In this document: positions 1-8,897 of the stretch, in pieces
Layout: each line of letters begins with the position of its first letter
Position numbering within the stretch: the first letter of the stretch is position 1
Assembly (NCBI GenBank): GCA_965224575.1
Contig: CBDCZQ010000006.1
Location: forward strand, 1 to 64,000
Origin: QPIN01 sp965224575
Lineage (GTDB): Bacteria > Pseudomonadota > Gammaproteobacteria > Methylococcales > Methylomonadaceae
Direction: 5' to 3'
DNA length: 64,000 nucleotides
Translations under genes and position numbers: made by a program
The notes under the pieces: generated by a model
Told to the model about the DNA's origin: nothing
Databases searched by the model: none
The model's input: the letters and a program-made list of their open reading frames with translations, nothing else

Positions 1-509
1 AAAATTTCCTTTTGCAATTGTTTGGCATAACGCCTTAATTCAGCTGGGCTGTAATCATCACCTGTGACAAAATAGGATAGACCATAAAGGTCACCAAAAT
101 CATCATTAACAATGGGTGACTGTGCATCTGGTGGCAATGACCGTTCTGCATCTTTAACCTTGTTGCGTAATTTAGTCCAGATAATCTGTAGATCTTCTTT
201 TGATTTTGAGAAATTAAATTTAATATCAACCGTAATTTCAGACAGACCCGCAGAAGATTTTGTTTTTATTTCTTTAACCTCCTGCATTTGCTGCAAGGCT
301 GTTTCTATTGGCGCAGAAACTTCTCTAGCGACTTCCTCAGGGCTGGCACCTGGATATTCGGTAAAAATTATCGCTGTTCTAATGGTAAATTCAGGGTCTT
401 CAAATCTGGACATAGTTTGATAAGCATTCCAACCGCCAAACAGTGCCAACAAAATTAAAATGACACTTAAAACCTGATTCTTAATGGCAAATTCTGCAAG
501 ATTCATCAT
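1..509 (-). CDS. RND efflux permease, N-terminal part (cut by window start)
   Basis: This is the first ~169 residues of an inner-membrane RND (AcrB-like) proton-driven efflux pump. The reverse strand reads MMNLAEFAIKNQVLSVILIL, a first transmembrane helix, then the periplasmic porter segment. It includes the family-typical stretches 'FEDPEFTIRTA' and 'YPGASPEEVAREVSAPIE'. The gene begins directly after the adaptor stop codon (stop at 510-512, ATG at 507-509 or 504-506), so the two are co-transcribed and probably translationally coupled. The remainder lies outside the window, so substrate class (drug versus metal) cannot be decided. The sequence resembles HAE-type pumps more than the CusA-like pump at 48.8 kb. 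Confidence 0.85.
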   Translation of the reverse strand, partial: MMNLAEFAIKNQVLSVILILLALFGGWNAYQTMSRFEDPEFTIRTAIIFTEYPGASPEEVAREVSAPIETALQQMQEVKEIKTKSSAGLSEITVDIKFNFSKSKEDLQIIWTKLRNKVKDAERSLPPDAQSPIVNDDFGDLYGLSYFVTGDDYSPAELRRYAKQLQKEI

Positions 510-1583
510 TTAATCCTTAGACCAAGAACGAACTTTCATCCCTTCTGACAAAGAAGAAACGCCTGCTGCAACAATCATTTCACCTGATTGCAGACCGCTT
601 GTGATATTCAAGTTAACGCCAACCCCTGCCTCAATTATAATGTCTCTTCTGGAGACCTTCATTGAATCTTTATCCACCAGCCAAACATATTTTTGCTCGC
701 CATCAATCGCAATTGCCGTCAGTGGAACTGATAACTTGCTGAGATTTGCGTTTGATTTACTGGGGTCTTTAAACCAGACGACAGCATTCATCCCGGGCAA
801 TAAAATCAAGCCCTCTGGTGTATCAAAAGCAAATGTGACTGCATAAGTTTGTGTGGCCTCATCAGCTTCTAAAGAGGCTTCTTTGAACATGACAGGGATT
901 TGGCGATCAGGTGCAGCATCCAACACAAGATATGAATCCGTTGCTGGCTTTTCTTGTCTGCCTGCCTTGGCAAGAATACTGGAAGGCAGATTAATTTTAG
1001 CTTCTAGTCCCGCTTTACCGAGAATGGTAATGGCTGGCTCTCCCAATTGAATGATTTGCCGTTTTTTAATCGAAACTTTAGCGATAGCGCCAGAAAAGGG
1101 GGCAATAAGTACTGAATCTTGTAGTGCTTTTTTTGCAATTTCAAGCTGAGATTTATTGACATCTCTCTTAGATTTTCGTTCTTCAAGCTTGCTGCTGGAA
1201 ATAGCATCTTGTTTAATCAAGCGTAATGCACGCTGATATTCAATATTGGTATTTTTAAACTGCGCGCGCGCTGATGTTAGTTTCGCCAGCAAATCGCGTT
1301 GATCCAATTTTGCCAGTACGTCCCCTTTGTTAACCTTCTGCGCTTCTATCACCATTAATTCTTTTAACATCCCGCTCACTTCAAAGCTCAAAACCGAACG
1401 TTGTCCTGATTGAATAACCGCAGGGTAATTCAGGAAATCATTATTGTTTGCTTGACCCACTTCTATCAGTTTTGCAGGTCGCACTAGCGCTTCTGTTTTT
1501 TTCTCAGGTGGTGGATTTCCTGAATCACAGGCCACAAGCACGAAGGTCATAAAAACAGCTAAAGCTGGGGGAGTAGTTCGCAT
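510..1583 (-). CDS. RND periplasmic adaptor (membrane fusion protein), lipoprotein
   Basis: Periplasmic adaptor linking the RND permease to an outer-membrane channel. Reading from the chosen ATG at 1583 gives 357 residues. The start is supported by an AAGGA box just upstream and by a lipoprotein signal (LVAC, lipid-modified Cys at residue 19). A longer reading frame to 1667 would bury this signal. After the lipobox come a barrel-sandwich (lipoyl-like) half with 'GMLKELMVIEAQKVNKGDVL', a coiled-coil hairpin (about residues 95-145), the second lipoyl half ('APFSGAIAKVSI'), a beta-barrel and a membrane-proximal domain near the end. It is AcrA/MexA-like. The permease gene follows immediately. Confidence 0.88.
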   Translation of the reverse strand: MRTTPPALAVFMTFVLVACDSGNPPPEKKTEALVRPAKLIEVGQANNNDFLNYPAVIQSGQRSVLSFEVSGMLKELMVIEAQKVNKGDVLAKLDQRDLLAKLTSARAQFKNTNIEYQRALRLIKQDAISSSKLEERKSKRDVNKSQLEIAKKALQDSVLIAPFSGAIAKVSIKKRQIIQLGEPAITILGKAGLEAKINLPSSILAKAGRQEKPATDSYLVLDAAPDRQIPVMFKEASLEADEATQTYAVTFAFDTPEGLILLPGMNAVVWFKDPSKSNANLSKLSVPLTAIAIDGEQKYVWLVDKDSMKVSRRDIIIEAGVGVNLNITSGLQSGEMIVAAGVSSLSEGMKVRSWSKD

Positions 1584-1839
1584 TTGGTTTTCCTTGTTAA
1601 TACCGCTAAATGATAAATGTAAAGCCATTATGAAAGGCGAATAAACCTGAACACTGTACCAAAACAAAGTGTCTTTTCGGTGTGCAAATCTAATCAGGCA
1701 ACAAAAAATTGTTGAAAGCTTACTTTTTTATTGAATTAGGAGAGAGTTTTCTTAGGACTGAGGATCTAATAACTTCTGGAAGTTTAGCGCAGAATTAAGA
1801 TTTCAGAGGCGTGTCAATAACACGGCGCATAGCAGGCTC

Positions 1840-2580
1840 ACTGCCATAAGTCATAACGCTCCCGCAGAGCGGGAGGCTTGACGACTGTGAGCAGTCCCAA
1901 GGGCTGCCAATGTTAAAGTTCGGTAGATTCTTTAAATGTTGTAGCTAAAATTCGCCATCTTCATCTGAACCCTTACCATCTAGTTGCTCTTGGTTTTGAA
2001 TGTAGTGCTTAATCTGTACTTCTTCAAAACCTACCGTTGACACCGCATAGCCTCTCGCCCATAACGCTTCTCCATTAAAATTCCTTTTCCTTCCACTAAA
2101 TTGTCGAGCAACGGCTATCGCACTTTTACCTTTCAAATAACCCACTATCTCTGACACAGCATATTTCGGAGGTATTTCTATAAGCATATGGACATGATCC
2201 TGAACCATATGACCTTCAACTATCCGACAATTCCTTTGATTTGCCAATTCGTGAAAAATTGGTCCTAAATAATTCCTTATCTTTCCATACAATTTTTTCC
2301 TTCGACACTTGGGAATAAAAACCAAGTGATATTTGCAATCCCATTTTGAATGACTTAAGCTTTGATATGACATGTGTTTGTTTCCTCTTTTATGAGCCGC
2401 CAAGCTAAAAGGAAGCATTCCACATGTCAGTATTTTCTTCAACACTAAATCGGACGGCCAAGCCTTGAGAGTCTCACTAGTCAAATTAGTGGCTTACCTG
2501 TCTTCGAGTTAAAGCTAGTTCACCTTGGAGACGGGGCTTTAGCCCCGTATTTGGAGGGACTAAAGTCCCTGCTCCGAATG
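1840..2580 (-). mobile_element. IS200/IS605-family (IS200 group) element, borders approximate
   Basis: A single Y1 transposase gene is flanked by subterminal hairpins typical of IS200 elements. Upstream of the gene there are GGGGC-TAAA-GCCCC (about 2535-2553) and GGGAC-TTTA-GTCCC (about 2557-2571). Downstream there is CCCGC-AGA-GCGGG (about 1861-1873). No terminal inverted repeat or target duplication is expected for this family, and none is seen. It sits inside MITE copy 1, after the shared GCATAGCAGGCT sequence. Exact tips cannot be fixed without an empty-site comparison. Confidence 0.65.
1945..2373 (-). CDS. tnpA: IS200-type transposase TnpA (Y1 HUH)
   Basis: A 142-residue single-strand transposase that cuts and rejoins DNA through a tyrosine. 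The HUH metal-binding motif is visible as H60-V-H62 in 'VQDHVHMLIEIP', and the catalytic tyrosine is probably Y124 in 'IKHYIQNQEQL'. The start at 2373 (MSYQSLSHSK) is preceded by AGAGGAAAC. An in-frame extension to 2484 has no family similarity. Length matches the IS200 group (about 140-155 aa). No TnpB gene is present. The frame is intact, so the protein may be active. Confidence 0.88.
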   Translation of the reverse strand: MSYQSLSHSKWDCKYHLVFIPKCRRKKLYGKIRNYLGPIFHELANQRNCRIVEGHMVQDHVHMLIEIPPKYAVSEIVGYLKGKSAIAVARQFSGRKRNFNGEALWARGYAVSTVGFEEVQIKHYIQNQEQLDGKGSDEDGEF

Positions 2581-2608
2581 TTTCCGGAAGTTATTAAATC
2601 TTCAGTCC

Positions 2609-3904
2609 TTAGGCGGGAAAAACAATATTGAATGAGGTAGTTTGTTTGATTTGCTCAAATTCTATTTTGGCGCTGAAATGTTTTTCCAAAATTATTTTGC
2701 ACATATATAAACCTAACCCCATTGATGAGGTTTTGCTTTTGGTGGTGAAATAGGGTTCAAAGATACGGTCAATTAATGTAGCCTCAATCCCCCCTGCATT
2801 GTCTTGTACAGATATTTTATTATTATCGATGATTACTTTAATGACAGGGTGAACGACCTGTCTTTTTAGCAATGCATCCTGCGCATTCTGAATTAAATTT
2901 AATACAACCTGGGACAATTCACTTGGATATGAAACGATTGAAAAATCTTGATGGCAAATCATCTCAAATTGAATGTTATTCTTTTCCAGAGTTTGATCAA
3001 CGATTACTCTAACACTATCGAAAACTGATGAGGCTGAAAAAGTTTCCTTGTGTTTGGTTTGTTGATTAAAATCGGTAAAATCATTGATGGTATTTGACAT
3101 GTACTCAAGCTGTAGCTGCGATTGATTGAGTGTATTGATCAAATAGTCTTCTTCTTTGTATTTATCATCAATATGCTTTTGCATATTAATAATGAAAGTA
3201 GAAATTCTATTTAAGGGCTGTCGCCATTGATGAGAAATATTTTCCAGCATTTGTCCCATTGAGGCAAGTTTCGCCTGATGTATAAGAATACCTCTCTGTA
3301 GTTCTTGCTCTTTTACCATTAGGTTGGTTTTTTCGGAAATGGCATAAGACAGAATAATAGACTCGATGATATTAGCAATAAGACTAAACGGAATATCAGG
3401 ATAGAAATCGAAAATGTTGAAAGTATTTATCTCAGTCAACCCGATAATTGGCAGAGAAAGCCCCCATCCAAGTGCATAATATTTTGCTGGCTCATAGCCT
3501 CTTAGGTATATGAAAAATCCCAACAGAAATAATGGGGATAGCACTAAAGAATAGGGTAAAGTGTAGTGTGAATAGTCACCCGTGATAGTACTGTACGTAA
3601 AATATAGCACTAAAAACCCCATAGTATAATTAATGACAACAGCCATCTTTTTATTATTTACATTTAGTGCCAGGAACTCCTTGGTAAATAACAAAATAGA
3701 GATAAATATAATATTTGCATTTAAAATAATGGCAAATTCATTGGTGACTATTGTTTGGGTATTCTGAAGGTATATCAGTATAATAAATAGCTTATAAATA
3801 GCGTAATACAGATAGCTTTTTTCTTTAGTAACCGTATACCAATGAAAATTATATAGGGCTACCATTAATAAAACACCAAAAAAAAACCCTAAATACAGCT
3901 CCAT
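2609..3904 (-). CDS. Membrane sensor histidine kinase (7TM-DISM-like)
   Basis: 431-residue sensor kinase of a two-component pair. The N-terminal ~190 residues form several hydrophobic helices of the 7TMR-DISM type. The usual extracytoplasmic sensing domain before them is absent: the protein begins directly with the first helix. A short coiled coil leads to the dimerisation/phosphoacceptor motif ISHQWRQPLN (H225). Then comes an HATPase domain with an N box (NLIQNAQDAL), DNAGG (G1) and GLGLYMCK (G2). Its ATG overlaps the TAA of the response regulator gene (TAATG), so the pair is coupled. The stop codon lies in the end of MITE copy 1; the C-terminus 'FNIVFPA' looks natural. Confidence 0.85.
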   Translation of the reverse strand: MELYLGFFFGVLLMVALYNFHWYTVTKEKSYLYYAIYKLFIILIYLQNTQTIVTNEFAIILNANIIFISILLFTKEFLALNVNNKKMAVVINYTMGFLVLYFTYSTITGDYSHYTLPYSLVLSPLFLLGFFIYLRGYEPAKYYALGWGLSLPIIGLTEINTFNIFDFYPDIPFSLIANIIESIILSYAISEKTNLMVKEQELQRGILIHQAKLASMGQMLENISHQWRQPLNRISTFIINMQKHIDDKYKEEDYLINTLNQSQLQLEYMSNTINDFTDFNQQTKHKETFSASSVFDSVRVIVDQTLEKNNIQFEMICHQDFSIVSYPSELSQVVLNLIQNAQDALLKRQVVHPVIKVIIDNNKISVQDNAGGIEATLIDRIFEPYFTTKSKTSSMGLGLYMCKIILEKHFSAKIEFEQIKQTTSFNIVFPA

Positions 3905-4599
3905 TATTGATCATCCATAAGATTTAATTTATATCCATATCCGGGCACATTGAGAATAGATTGCTTTTTGATTTTACCCCTTAATGATCTAACTAATAGC
4001 TTGGTTGCATTTTTATTGCCTCTATACTCATATATACGTTCATCAATAGACTCATACGAAACAGATGCTGGATATTTAGCTATCAATAATTCGATTAAAG
4101 CCCTTTCATACTTTGATAAATTGACAATTTTATTTTTACTCATTAGCTGTTTTGTGCAAGTATCGTAATAGATTTCCTCACTCATCATTTTTTGGGGGCT
4201 AGACGTTTCCTTCTTTAAAGTACACGAAGCCAATTTGAGAGCATGTGTTATTTTTTTAAGGCTTATTGGCTTAACGAGGTATTGAATTAGCTGTAAATTA
4301 ACCGCTTCCATTAAATATTCAGGTTTTGTATAGGCAGTAATAATAATGATTTGCGTTGATAAAGATGTTTTTCTGATTTCTTTTGCCATCTCCAGCCCAT
4401 TTAGAACTGGCATCTCAATATCTGTAATAACAATATCCGGTTCGAATTGTTTGTATAATGTTAAACCCTCTTGTCCATCAGTAGCGGTATATAGAACTTT
4501 GCATTGTGATTGTAGAAACTGTGACAGCTGTTCTCTTGTAATATCATCATCTTCAATATACAAAATACTTGAGTCTTTAATTTCAAGTTGGGTTGACAT
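3904..4599 (-). CDS. OmpR/PhoB-type response regulator
   Basis: 231-residue regulator with an N-terminal receiver domain (acidic pocket 'IEDDD', phosphoacceptor D60 in 'VITDIEMP', T/S at 88, K110 in 'YLVKP'). After a linker comes a winged-helix DNA-binding domain starting near residue 148 ('KQLMSKNKIVNLSKYERALI' to 'VPGYGYKL'). A GGGGAAA box precedes the ATG. It is first in a two-gene unit with the kinase downstream. The target genes are not evident; the upstream gap is filled by repeats and an IS element. Confidence 0.85.
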   Translation of the reverse strand: MSTQLEIKDSSILYIEDDDITREQLSQFLQSQCKVLYTATDGQEGLTLYKQFEPDIVITDIEMPVLNGLEMAKEIRKTSLSTQIIIITAYTKPEYLMEAVNLQLIQYLVKPISLKKITHALKLASCTLKKETSSPQKMMSEEIYYDTCTKQLMSKNKIVNLSKYERALIELLIAKYPASVSYESIDERIYEYRGNKNATKLLVRSLRGKIKKQSILNVPGYGYKLNLMDDQ

Positions 4600-4652
4600 A
4601 TTTCCCCTTTAAATTAGGTGATATTGATATTATACTTCGAGCGGTCACGATG

Positions 4653-4674
4653 CAGTTTTCTATCGGTTGATTTT
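4653..4674. repeat. Small hairpin repeat H, copy 1
   Basis: CTATCG and CGATAG arms enclose a loop containing GTTGATTTTT. The same loop with different or longer arms occurs at about 39243-39280 and 41297-41338. Confidence 0.55.
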
Positions 4675-4689
4675 TGTCGATAGGCTTAC

Positions 4690-4793
4690 GTTGCTGAAAT
4701 AGTTGCGTAGCCTTCTGCTACGCAACTTTCTACAACAGCAAAGACGGGCAAAAAGACAAGCAAGTTGGGTGGGTTATTTGTTGCGAGTTACCT
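4690..4793. repeat. MITE family B, copy 1 (right part only)
   Basis: The right end GGGTGGGTTATTTGTTGCGA, continuing into GTTACC, and the adjoining 'CAAAGACGGGCAAAAAGACA' match the arms of the full copy in azoR (11160-11318). An inner hairpin GTTGCGTAG...CTACGCAAC replaces the expected left arm; the left terminal repeat is missing. Confidence 0.65.
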
Positions 4794-4968
4794 AACTAAG
4801 TACCCATGTTAAATTAATTTAACTTTTCTAGAAAACTCAATATTGTAAATTTTCCCGATTTTGGAAAATACATCAAATAATTTTTTCTTCAGGGAAAAGA
4901 AGGGTTCATAGGCTGAAAAAGGCAACCACTCATATTTTATTTTACGCCATACAATATTCAATAATATT

Positions 4969-6012
4969 CCTGATTAGCAAGAATCTTCCGCTAAATTTCC
5001 TACAGGACACGGACAGGAGTACACTGGTAAATAATTCATCAGGAGGCGAGCCATGTCGAATGAATCACATACAATTTCAACCTGGACTATCAATGCCAGA
5101 ATTTATTCAGCAGTATGGGACTGAAGCCCAATGCGAGGAAGCATTAGTGAAAATCCATTGGCCTCAAGGATTTTGCTGTCCAAAATGTGGTCATGGAGGT
5201 CATTGTGTTCTTCATGGCAAAAAACGGCTTACATTCCAGTGCAATGCCTGCCACCAGCAGACCTCTCTAATTGCAGGCACTCTGTTTCAAGGGACAAACC
5301 TGCCTTTGACAACTTGGTTTCTAGCGATTTATTTTATTAGTCAGGCTAAAACGGGACTATCTGCCTTGGCTCTGAAGCGACATTTGGGCGTTAGTTATCC
5401 AACGGCGTGGTTAATGCAGCACAAACTGATGCAAGCAATGGCGGAACGTGAAGATCATTATCTTCTTTCCGGCTCTGTGCAAATGGATGATGCCTATCTA
5501 GGCGGAGAGCGTAGCGGTGGCAAGGCAGGGCGTGGATCGGAAAATAAAATCCCTTTCGTAGCGGCTGTCTCGGTGGATGATGAAGGTCATCCTCTCCGTG
5601 TAAAACTGACGCCTGTACCTGGCTTCACTCTCAAGGCAATAACAGACTGGTCGAAAAATCATCTCAGTTCTGACTGCACAGTACTTTCTGATGGGCTAGC
5701 CTGTTTCAACGGTGTGAGTGCTGCCGGATACCAGCACACTCCAGTCATTGCAGGAGGCCGAAAACCCAATGAGTTACCTGAATTTAATTGGGTGAACACT
5801 GTGCTGGGTAACGTCAAGACCGGCCTCAACGGCGCTTATCATGCCTTTGATTTCAGCAAGTATGCCCACCGTTATTTGGCCGCTATTGCCTATCGGTTCA
5901 ATCGGCGATTTATTCTCAAGACTTTACCTGAGCGTCTGCTGATCGCTGCCGTGGGCACTGAACCTCGAACCGAGGCTTGGTTGCGTTTGGCGGAAGATCC
6001 TTGCTAATCAGG
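4969..6012 (+). mobile_element. Complete IS1595-family insertion sequence (1,044 bp)
   Basis: Terminal inverted repeats of about 26 bp begin CCTGATTAGCAAG(A/G)ATCTTC and continue CGC(T/C)AA. They are flanked by a perfect 8-bp direct repeat ATAATATT (4961-4968 and 6013-6020). This is the target duplication size expected of IS1595. One transposase gene fills the element, and its stop codon lies inside the right inverted repeat. The perfect duplication suggests fairly recent insertion into AT-rich intergenic DNA. Confidence 0.92.
5060..6007 (+). CDS. IS1595-family transposase (ISXO2-like)
   Basis: 315-residue DDE-type transposase. The N-terminus carries a zinc ribbon (CPKCGH near residue 39 and CNACH further on). 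A DDE domain follows, including 'QMDDAYLGGERSGGKAGRG' and the late 'WVNTVLGNVKTGLNGAYHAF'. The length is normal for the family. Odd point: the AGGAGG box at about 5041-5046 is 14 bases from this ATG but well spaced from an out-of-frame ATG at 5053 (ATGTCGAATGAATC). Many relatives start MSKN...IQFQ, so a single-base shift near the start may have moved the original start out of frame. Confidence 0.88.
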   Translation: MNHIQFQPGLSMPEFIQQYGTEAQCEEALVKIHWPQGFCCPKCGHGGHCVLHGKKRLTFQCNACHQQTSLIAGTLFQGTNLPLTTWFLAIYFISQAKTGLSALALKRHLGVSYPTAWLMQHKLMQAMAEREDHYLLSGSVQMDDAYLGGERSGGKAGRGSENKIPFVAAVSVDDEGHPLRVKLTPVPGFTLKAITDWSKNHLSSDCTVLSDGLACFNGVSAAGYQHTPVIAGGRKPNELPEFNWVNTVLGNVKTGLNGAYHAFDFSKYAHRYLAAIAYRFNRRFILKTLPERLLIAAVGTEPRTEAWLRLAEDPC

Positions 6013-6471
6013 ATAATATTTAACTCCGGTGAATAAGGTGGTATGTGGTAAATTGTTAACTCTCTTTCCTTCTTATGTTTTACACATCTGCGTTAGCTTT
6101 TTCACATCGAACCTTGAGTTACAGTACTCATTTATTGCTCTTTCAATAACAGATTTATTTTCCACTTCTTACCTTCGCAGAAGGCTATAACCAGCACATA
6201 AAAAACAATTGTTAGATTCTCACCTTACTTTGATTTGTTTCATTCTTGCCAAAATCAATAGCCTGATCCCAATAAGGTGTGTCACCAAATCGTTTTATGA
6301 AATAATCTATCAGTATTCGTGATCGTTGAGATAAATAACGTGCTTGCGGATAAACCACGTAAGCATTGAGAGATGACAGTTTGCAGTCTGTCAATATTGG
6401 TACTAGCTTACCCGCTTCAATTGCCTTCCAAGCAATAAAAGTAGGGCTAAATAATACCCCGTGTCCTGCAA

Positions 6472-7860
6472 GAGTTATGATTAGATCTGGTGTTTGACAA
6501 AAATAAAAGCTGACGTATTCTGTTGCAAACTATCCTGCAAGATAAATTTACAACAAGGAACACGCCATGAACAATAATAATATTATTCCCTTAAAACAGC
6601 CAGAAGAAAATAGCATAGATGGACTAACAGAGCTTTTGAGAAATGGAGCCAAGGAACTTATTAGTCAAGCAGTTAATGCTGAACTAGAAGAACTCTTAGC
6701 TCATCATTCAGAAAAGAAGATTGATGGAAAACAAGCGGTTATTCGTAATGGCTATCTTCCCAAACGCACAGTACAAACAGGATTGGGTGATGTTGATGTT
6801 CAAGTGCCCAAAGTGAGAGATAAGAGTCATCAAGGAATAAAATTTAACTCTTTATTGATACCACCCTATTTAAAAAGAACCGAAAGTATTGAAGAATTAT
6901 TACCTGTCTTATATTTAAAAGGCATTTCAACTGGCGATTTTTCAGAAGCCTTGAAATCCCTGCTAGGAGAAAATGCAAAAGGCTTGTCAGCAGGAACAAT
7001 AAGTCGATTAAAACAACAATGGCAAGAAGAACATAAAAGTTGGTCTCAACGAGATTTAAGTCTGAAAAAGTACGTCTATATCTGGGCTGATGGCGTTTAT
7101 TTTAATGTTCGTAGTGAAGAAGCCAAACAATGCATACTGGTTATTATTGGTGTTAATGAATTTGGAAAAAAAGAACTGATTGCGATAGAAGAAGGTTATC
7201 GTGAATCCACGCAGAGCTGGACAGAATTATTGGAAGGTATTCGCCACAGAGGATTGGTTATCGCTCCAAAACTGGCTGTTGGTGATGGTGCTTTAGGATT
7301 TTGGAAAGCAATTCGTAAGGTCTATCCAGAAACAAGACATCAGCGTTGCTGGGTACATAAAACCGCAAATGTGCTGAATAAATTACCTAAATCAGTTCAG
7401 CCCAAAGTAAAAGAAGCCTTACATGAAATATGGATGGCTGAAACACGAGACAATGCTTATAAAGCGTTCGATAGTGCAGTAAAACGGTTTGGCGACAAAT
7501 ATCCTGGTGCAATAAATTGCTTGACCAAAGACAAAGAACAAATGCTGGCTTTTTATGATTATCCAGCCGCTCATTGGCAACATATTAGAACAAGCAACCC
7601 GATAGAATCAACCTTTGCCACCGTGAGGCTTAGAACCGTTAAAACAAGAAACGCTGTGTCTCGAACAACCATTTTATCCATGGTTTTCAAATTAACACAA
7701 AGTGCAGAAAACCGTTGGAGAAAAATCAGAGGATTTAAACTTCTAGGTGATGTCATTGATGGAGTGGAATTTATCAATGGTAAGAAAGAAGAAATAGAAA
7801 CCAAGGATAATAAAAACAGAATATTAGCTAATTCTTAAACACCAGAATTGACTATAACTC
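6472..7860 (+). mobile_element. Complete IS256-family insertion sequence (1,389 bp)
   Basis: Ends are imperfect inverted repeats, GAGTTATGATTAGATCTGGT against GAGTTATAGTCAATTCTGGT, both continuing GTTT. They are flanked by a perfect 9-bp direct repeat GTCCTGCAA (6463-6471 and 7861-7869). Size and duplication length fit IS256. It carries one intact transposase gene and disrupts a LysR gene on the opposite strand. Confidence 0.93.
6567..7838 (+). CDS. IS256-family transposase (MULE-type DDE)
   Basis: 423-residue mutator-type transposase. It shows an N-terminal helical region ('AKELISQAVNAELEELLAHH'), then the DDE core: 'IWADGVYFNVR' (first Asp), 'LAVGDGALGFWKAI' (second Asp), 'RCWVHKTANVLNKLP', and 'RTSNPIESTFATVRLR' (Glu). 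The start follows 'ACAAGGAACACGCC', a usable ribosome site. The length matches the family and the frame is intact. Confidence 0.93.
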   Translation: MNNNNIIPLKQPEENSIDGLTELLRNGAKELISQAVNAELEELLAHHSEKKIDGKQAVIRNGYLPKRTVQTGLGDVDVQVPKVRDKSHQGIKFNSLLIPPYLKRTESIEELLPVLYLKGISTGDFSEALKSLLGENAKGLSAGTISRLKQQWQEEHKSWSQRDLSLKKYVYIWADGVYFNVRSEEAKQCILVIIGVNEFGKKELIAIEEGYRESTQSWTELLEGIRHRGLVIAPKLAVGDGALGFWKAIRKVYPETRHQRCWVHKTANVLNKLPKSVQPKVKEALHEIWMAETRDNAYKAFDSAVKRFGDKYPGAINCLTKDKEQMLAFYDYPAAHWQHIRTSNPIESTFATVRLRTVKTRNAVSRTTILSMVFKLTQSAENRWRKIRGFKLLGDVIDGVEFINGKKEEIETKDNKNRILANS

Positions 7861-8701
7861 GTCCTGCAATGGCCATATCTTTTAAAAAGTCCCCATTATT
7901 AGCTATCATTTTTGCTTTGATATTAACGGTATATAGTTTTCCTTTCTTGTCTGTTAATCGCCATGTGTTGGTTCCACTCATACTGTAATGCAATAATTGG
8001 TGATTTTTTAAGTCGTCTGGTGTATGCGGAATACTATGTTTTTTAAGGTACTTGGAGCTTGCACAAAGAACATGATTTATAGGAGAAACTTTTCGAGCAA
8101 TTAAGGTTGAATCTTTTAAGTCCGCTATACGAAAGGCAAAATCAAGCCCCTCTTCAACCAAATCCACTTGCCGATCAGAAAAATTAATATTTATTGTCAA
8201 CTCAGGGTGTAGGTTTATAAAGTCACTGATTGCAGGGGATAGATGACTCAGTCCAAATGATAAAGGTGCTGCAAGGTTTATAACACCTGTAAGCGAGGTA
8301 TTGGTGTCTATAGCTAATGCATTAAGTTCTACAACATCATCAACTACTTTAATGGCTCGTTCATAATAGTTTTTACCAATGTCGGTCAAACTCGATGTGC
8401 GAGTGGTTCGGTTTAACAATCGCACGCCTATACGCGCTTCTAAAGCAACTAATCGACGACTAACAGCAGACTTTGCCATCCCTAATTGATCAGCTGCTCG
8501 GCTAATTCCTCCCGCCTCTACGATACGGATGAATATGTGCATGTCTTCTAGCTGTCCCATTTCTATTGTTCCATAAATATGAATAATGATTTGCCATTGT
8601 CAGTGTTTATCCCTGTAAAGGCAACATGTAAACTTTGTCGTAAATACAAAATTAGAAAAGAAAAAATAGCATAAGACGAAAATAGTTTCGTCAAAAAGCT
8701 A

Positions 8702-8867
8702 TAAGGACTGGGGATTTAATAACTTCCGGAAGTTTGGCGCAGAATTATGGTTTCACGGGAGTGTCAATAAAATAGGAGCATAGCAGGCTACGTAACTCTT
8801 TTATTGGCACTTCTGTGGAATCATAAGGCAAGTCAAAATCCGGAAGTCATTAAATCTTCAGTCCTAA
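8702..8867. repeat. MITE family A, copy 2 (166 bp palindrome)
   Basis: An almost complete long hairpin. The left arm starts TAAGGACTGGGGATTTAATA; the right arm, reversed, starts TAGGACTGAAGATTTAATGA. Both continue ACTTCCGGA and pair further inward around GTGTCAATAAAA/TTTTATTGGCAC. It sits in the control region between the broken lysR and the cytochrome b561 gene, 30 bp before the latter's start. It has no coding capacity. Confidence 0.85.
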
Positions 8868-8897
8868 ACGCTTATTTTTAAGAATTAAGGAAGCTTA

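Larger units (their letters stand above)
1752..2612. repeat. MITE family A, copy 1, interrupted by an IS200-type element
   Basis: The ends are inverted repeats: left TTAGGACTGAGGATCTAATA, right (reverse complement) TAAGGACTGAAGATTTAATA, both continuing into AACTTC(T/C)GGA. The left arm (to about 1838, 'GCATAGCAGGCT') matches the left arm of the intact copy at 8702-8867. The right arm is reduced to its last ~30 bp. The space between is filled by an IS200-type transposase gene and its hairpin ends. The outer right end coincides with the stop codon of the histidine kinase gene (2609-2611). Confidence 0.75.
4600..4968. other. Gene-free stretch with hairpin and MITE remnant
   Basis: Contains the response regulator's upstream region, a hairpin of repeat family H at about 4653-4674, and the truncated MITE B copy (about 4690-4793). 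It also contains TACCCATG followed by TTAAATTAATTTAAC, resembling TACCCAAG...TTAATTTAAC at about 60594. No coding signal was recognised. Confidence 0.6.
6212..8560 (-). pseudogene. LysR-family regulator split by an IS256-family element
   Basis: The 5' part (8560 down to 7870) encodes a LysR winged helix ('VEAGGISRAADQLGMAKSAV') and most of the effector domain. The 3' part (6471 down to 6212) encodes 'HGVLFSPTFIAWKAIEAGKL' to the C-terminus. Removing the element at 6472-7860 and one copy of the 9-bp duplication GTCCTGCAA joins 'MAIAG' to 'HGVLF'. The rejoined frame is 951 nt, 316 codons plus stop, a normal LysR size. As it stands the protein would end a few residues into the element. It lies divergent from the cytochrome b561–YceI–pirin–azoR genes, which it probably regulated (inference from divergent layout). 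Confidence 0.9.

Noticed and set aside
4690..4793. Complete MITE B copy upstream of the IS1595 element.
   Set aside because: Only the right end and part of the arm are present; no left inverted end was found.
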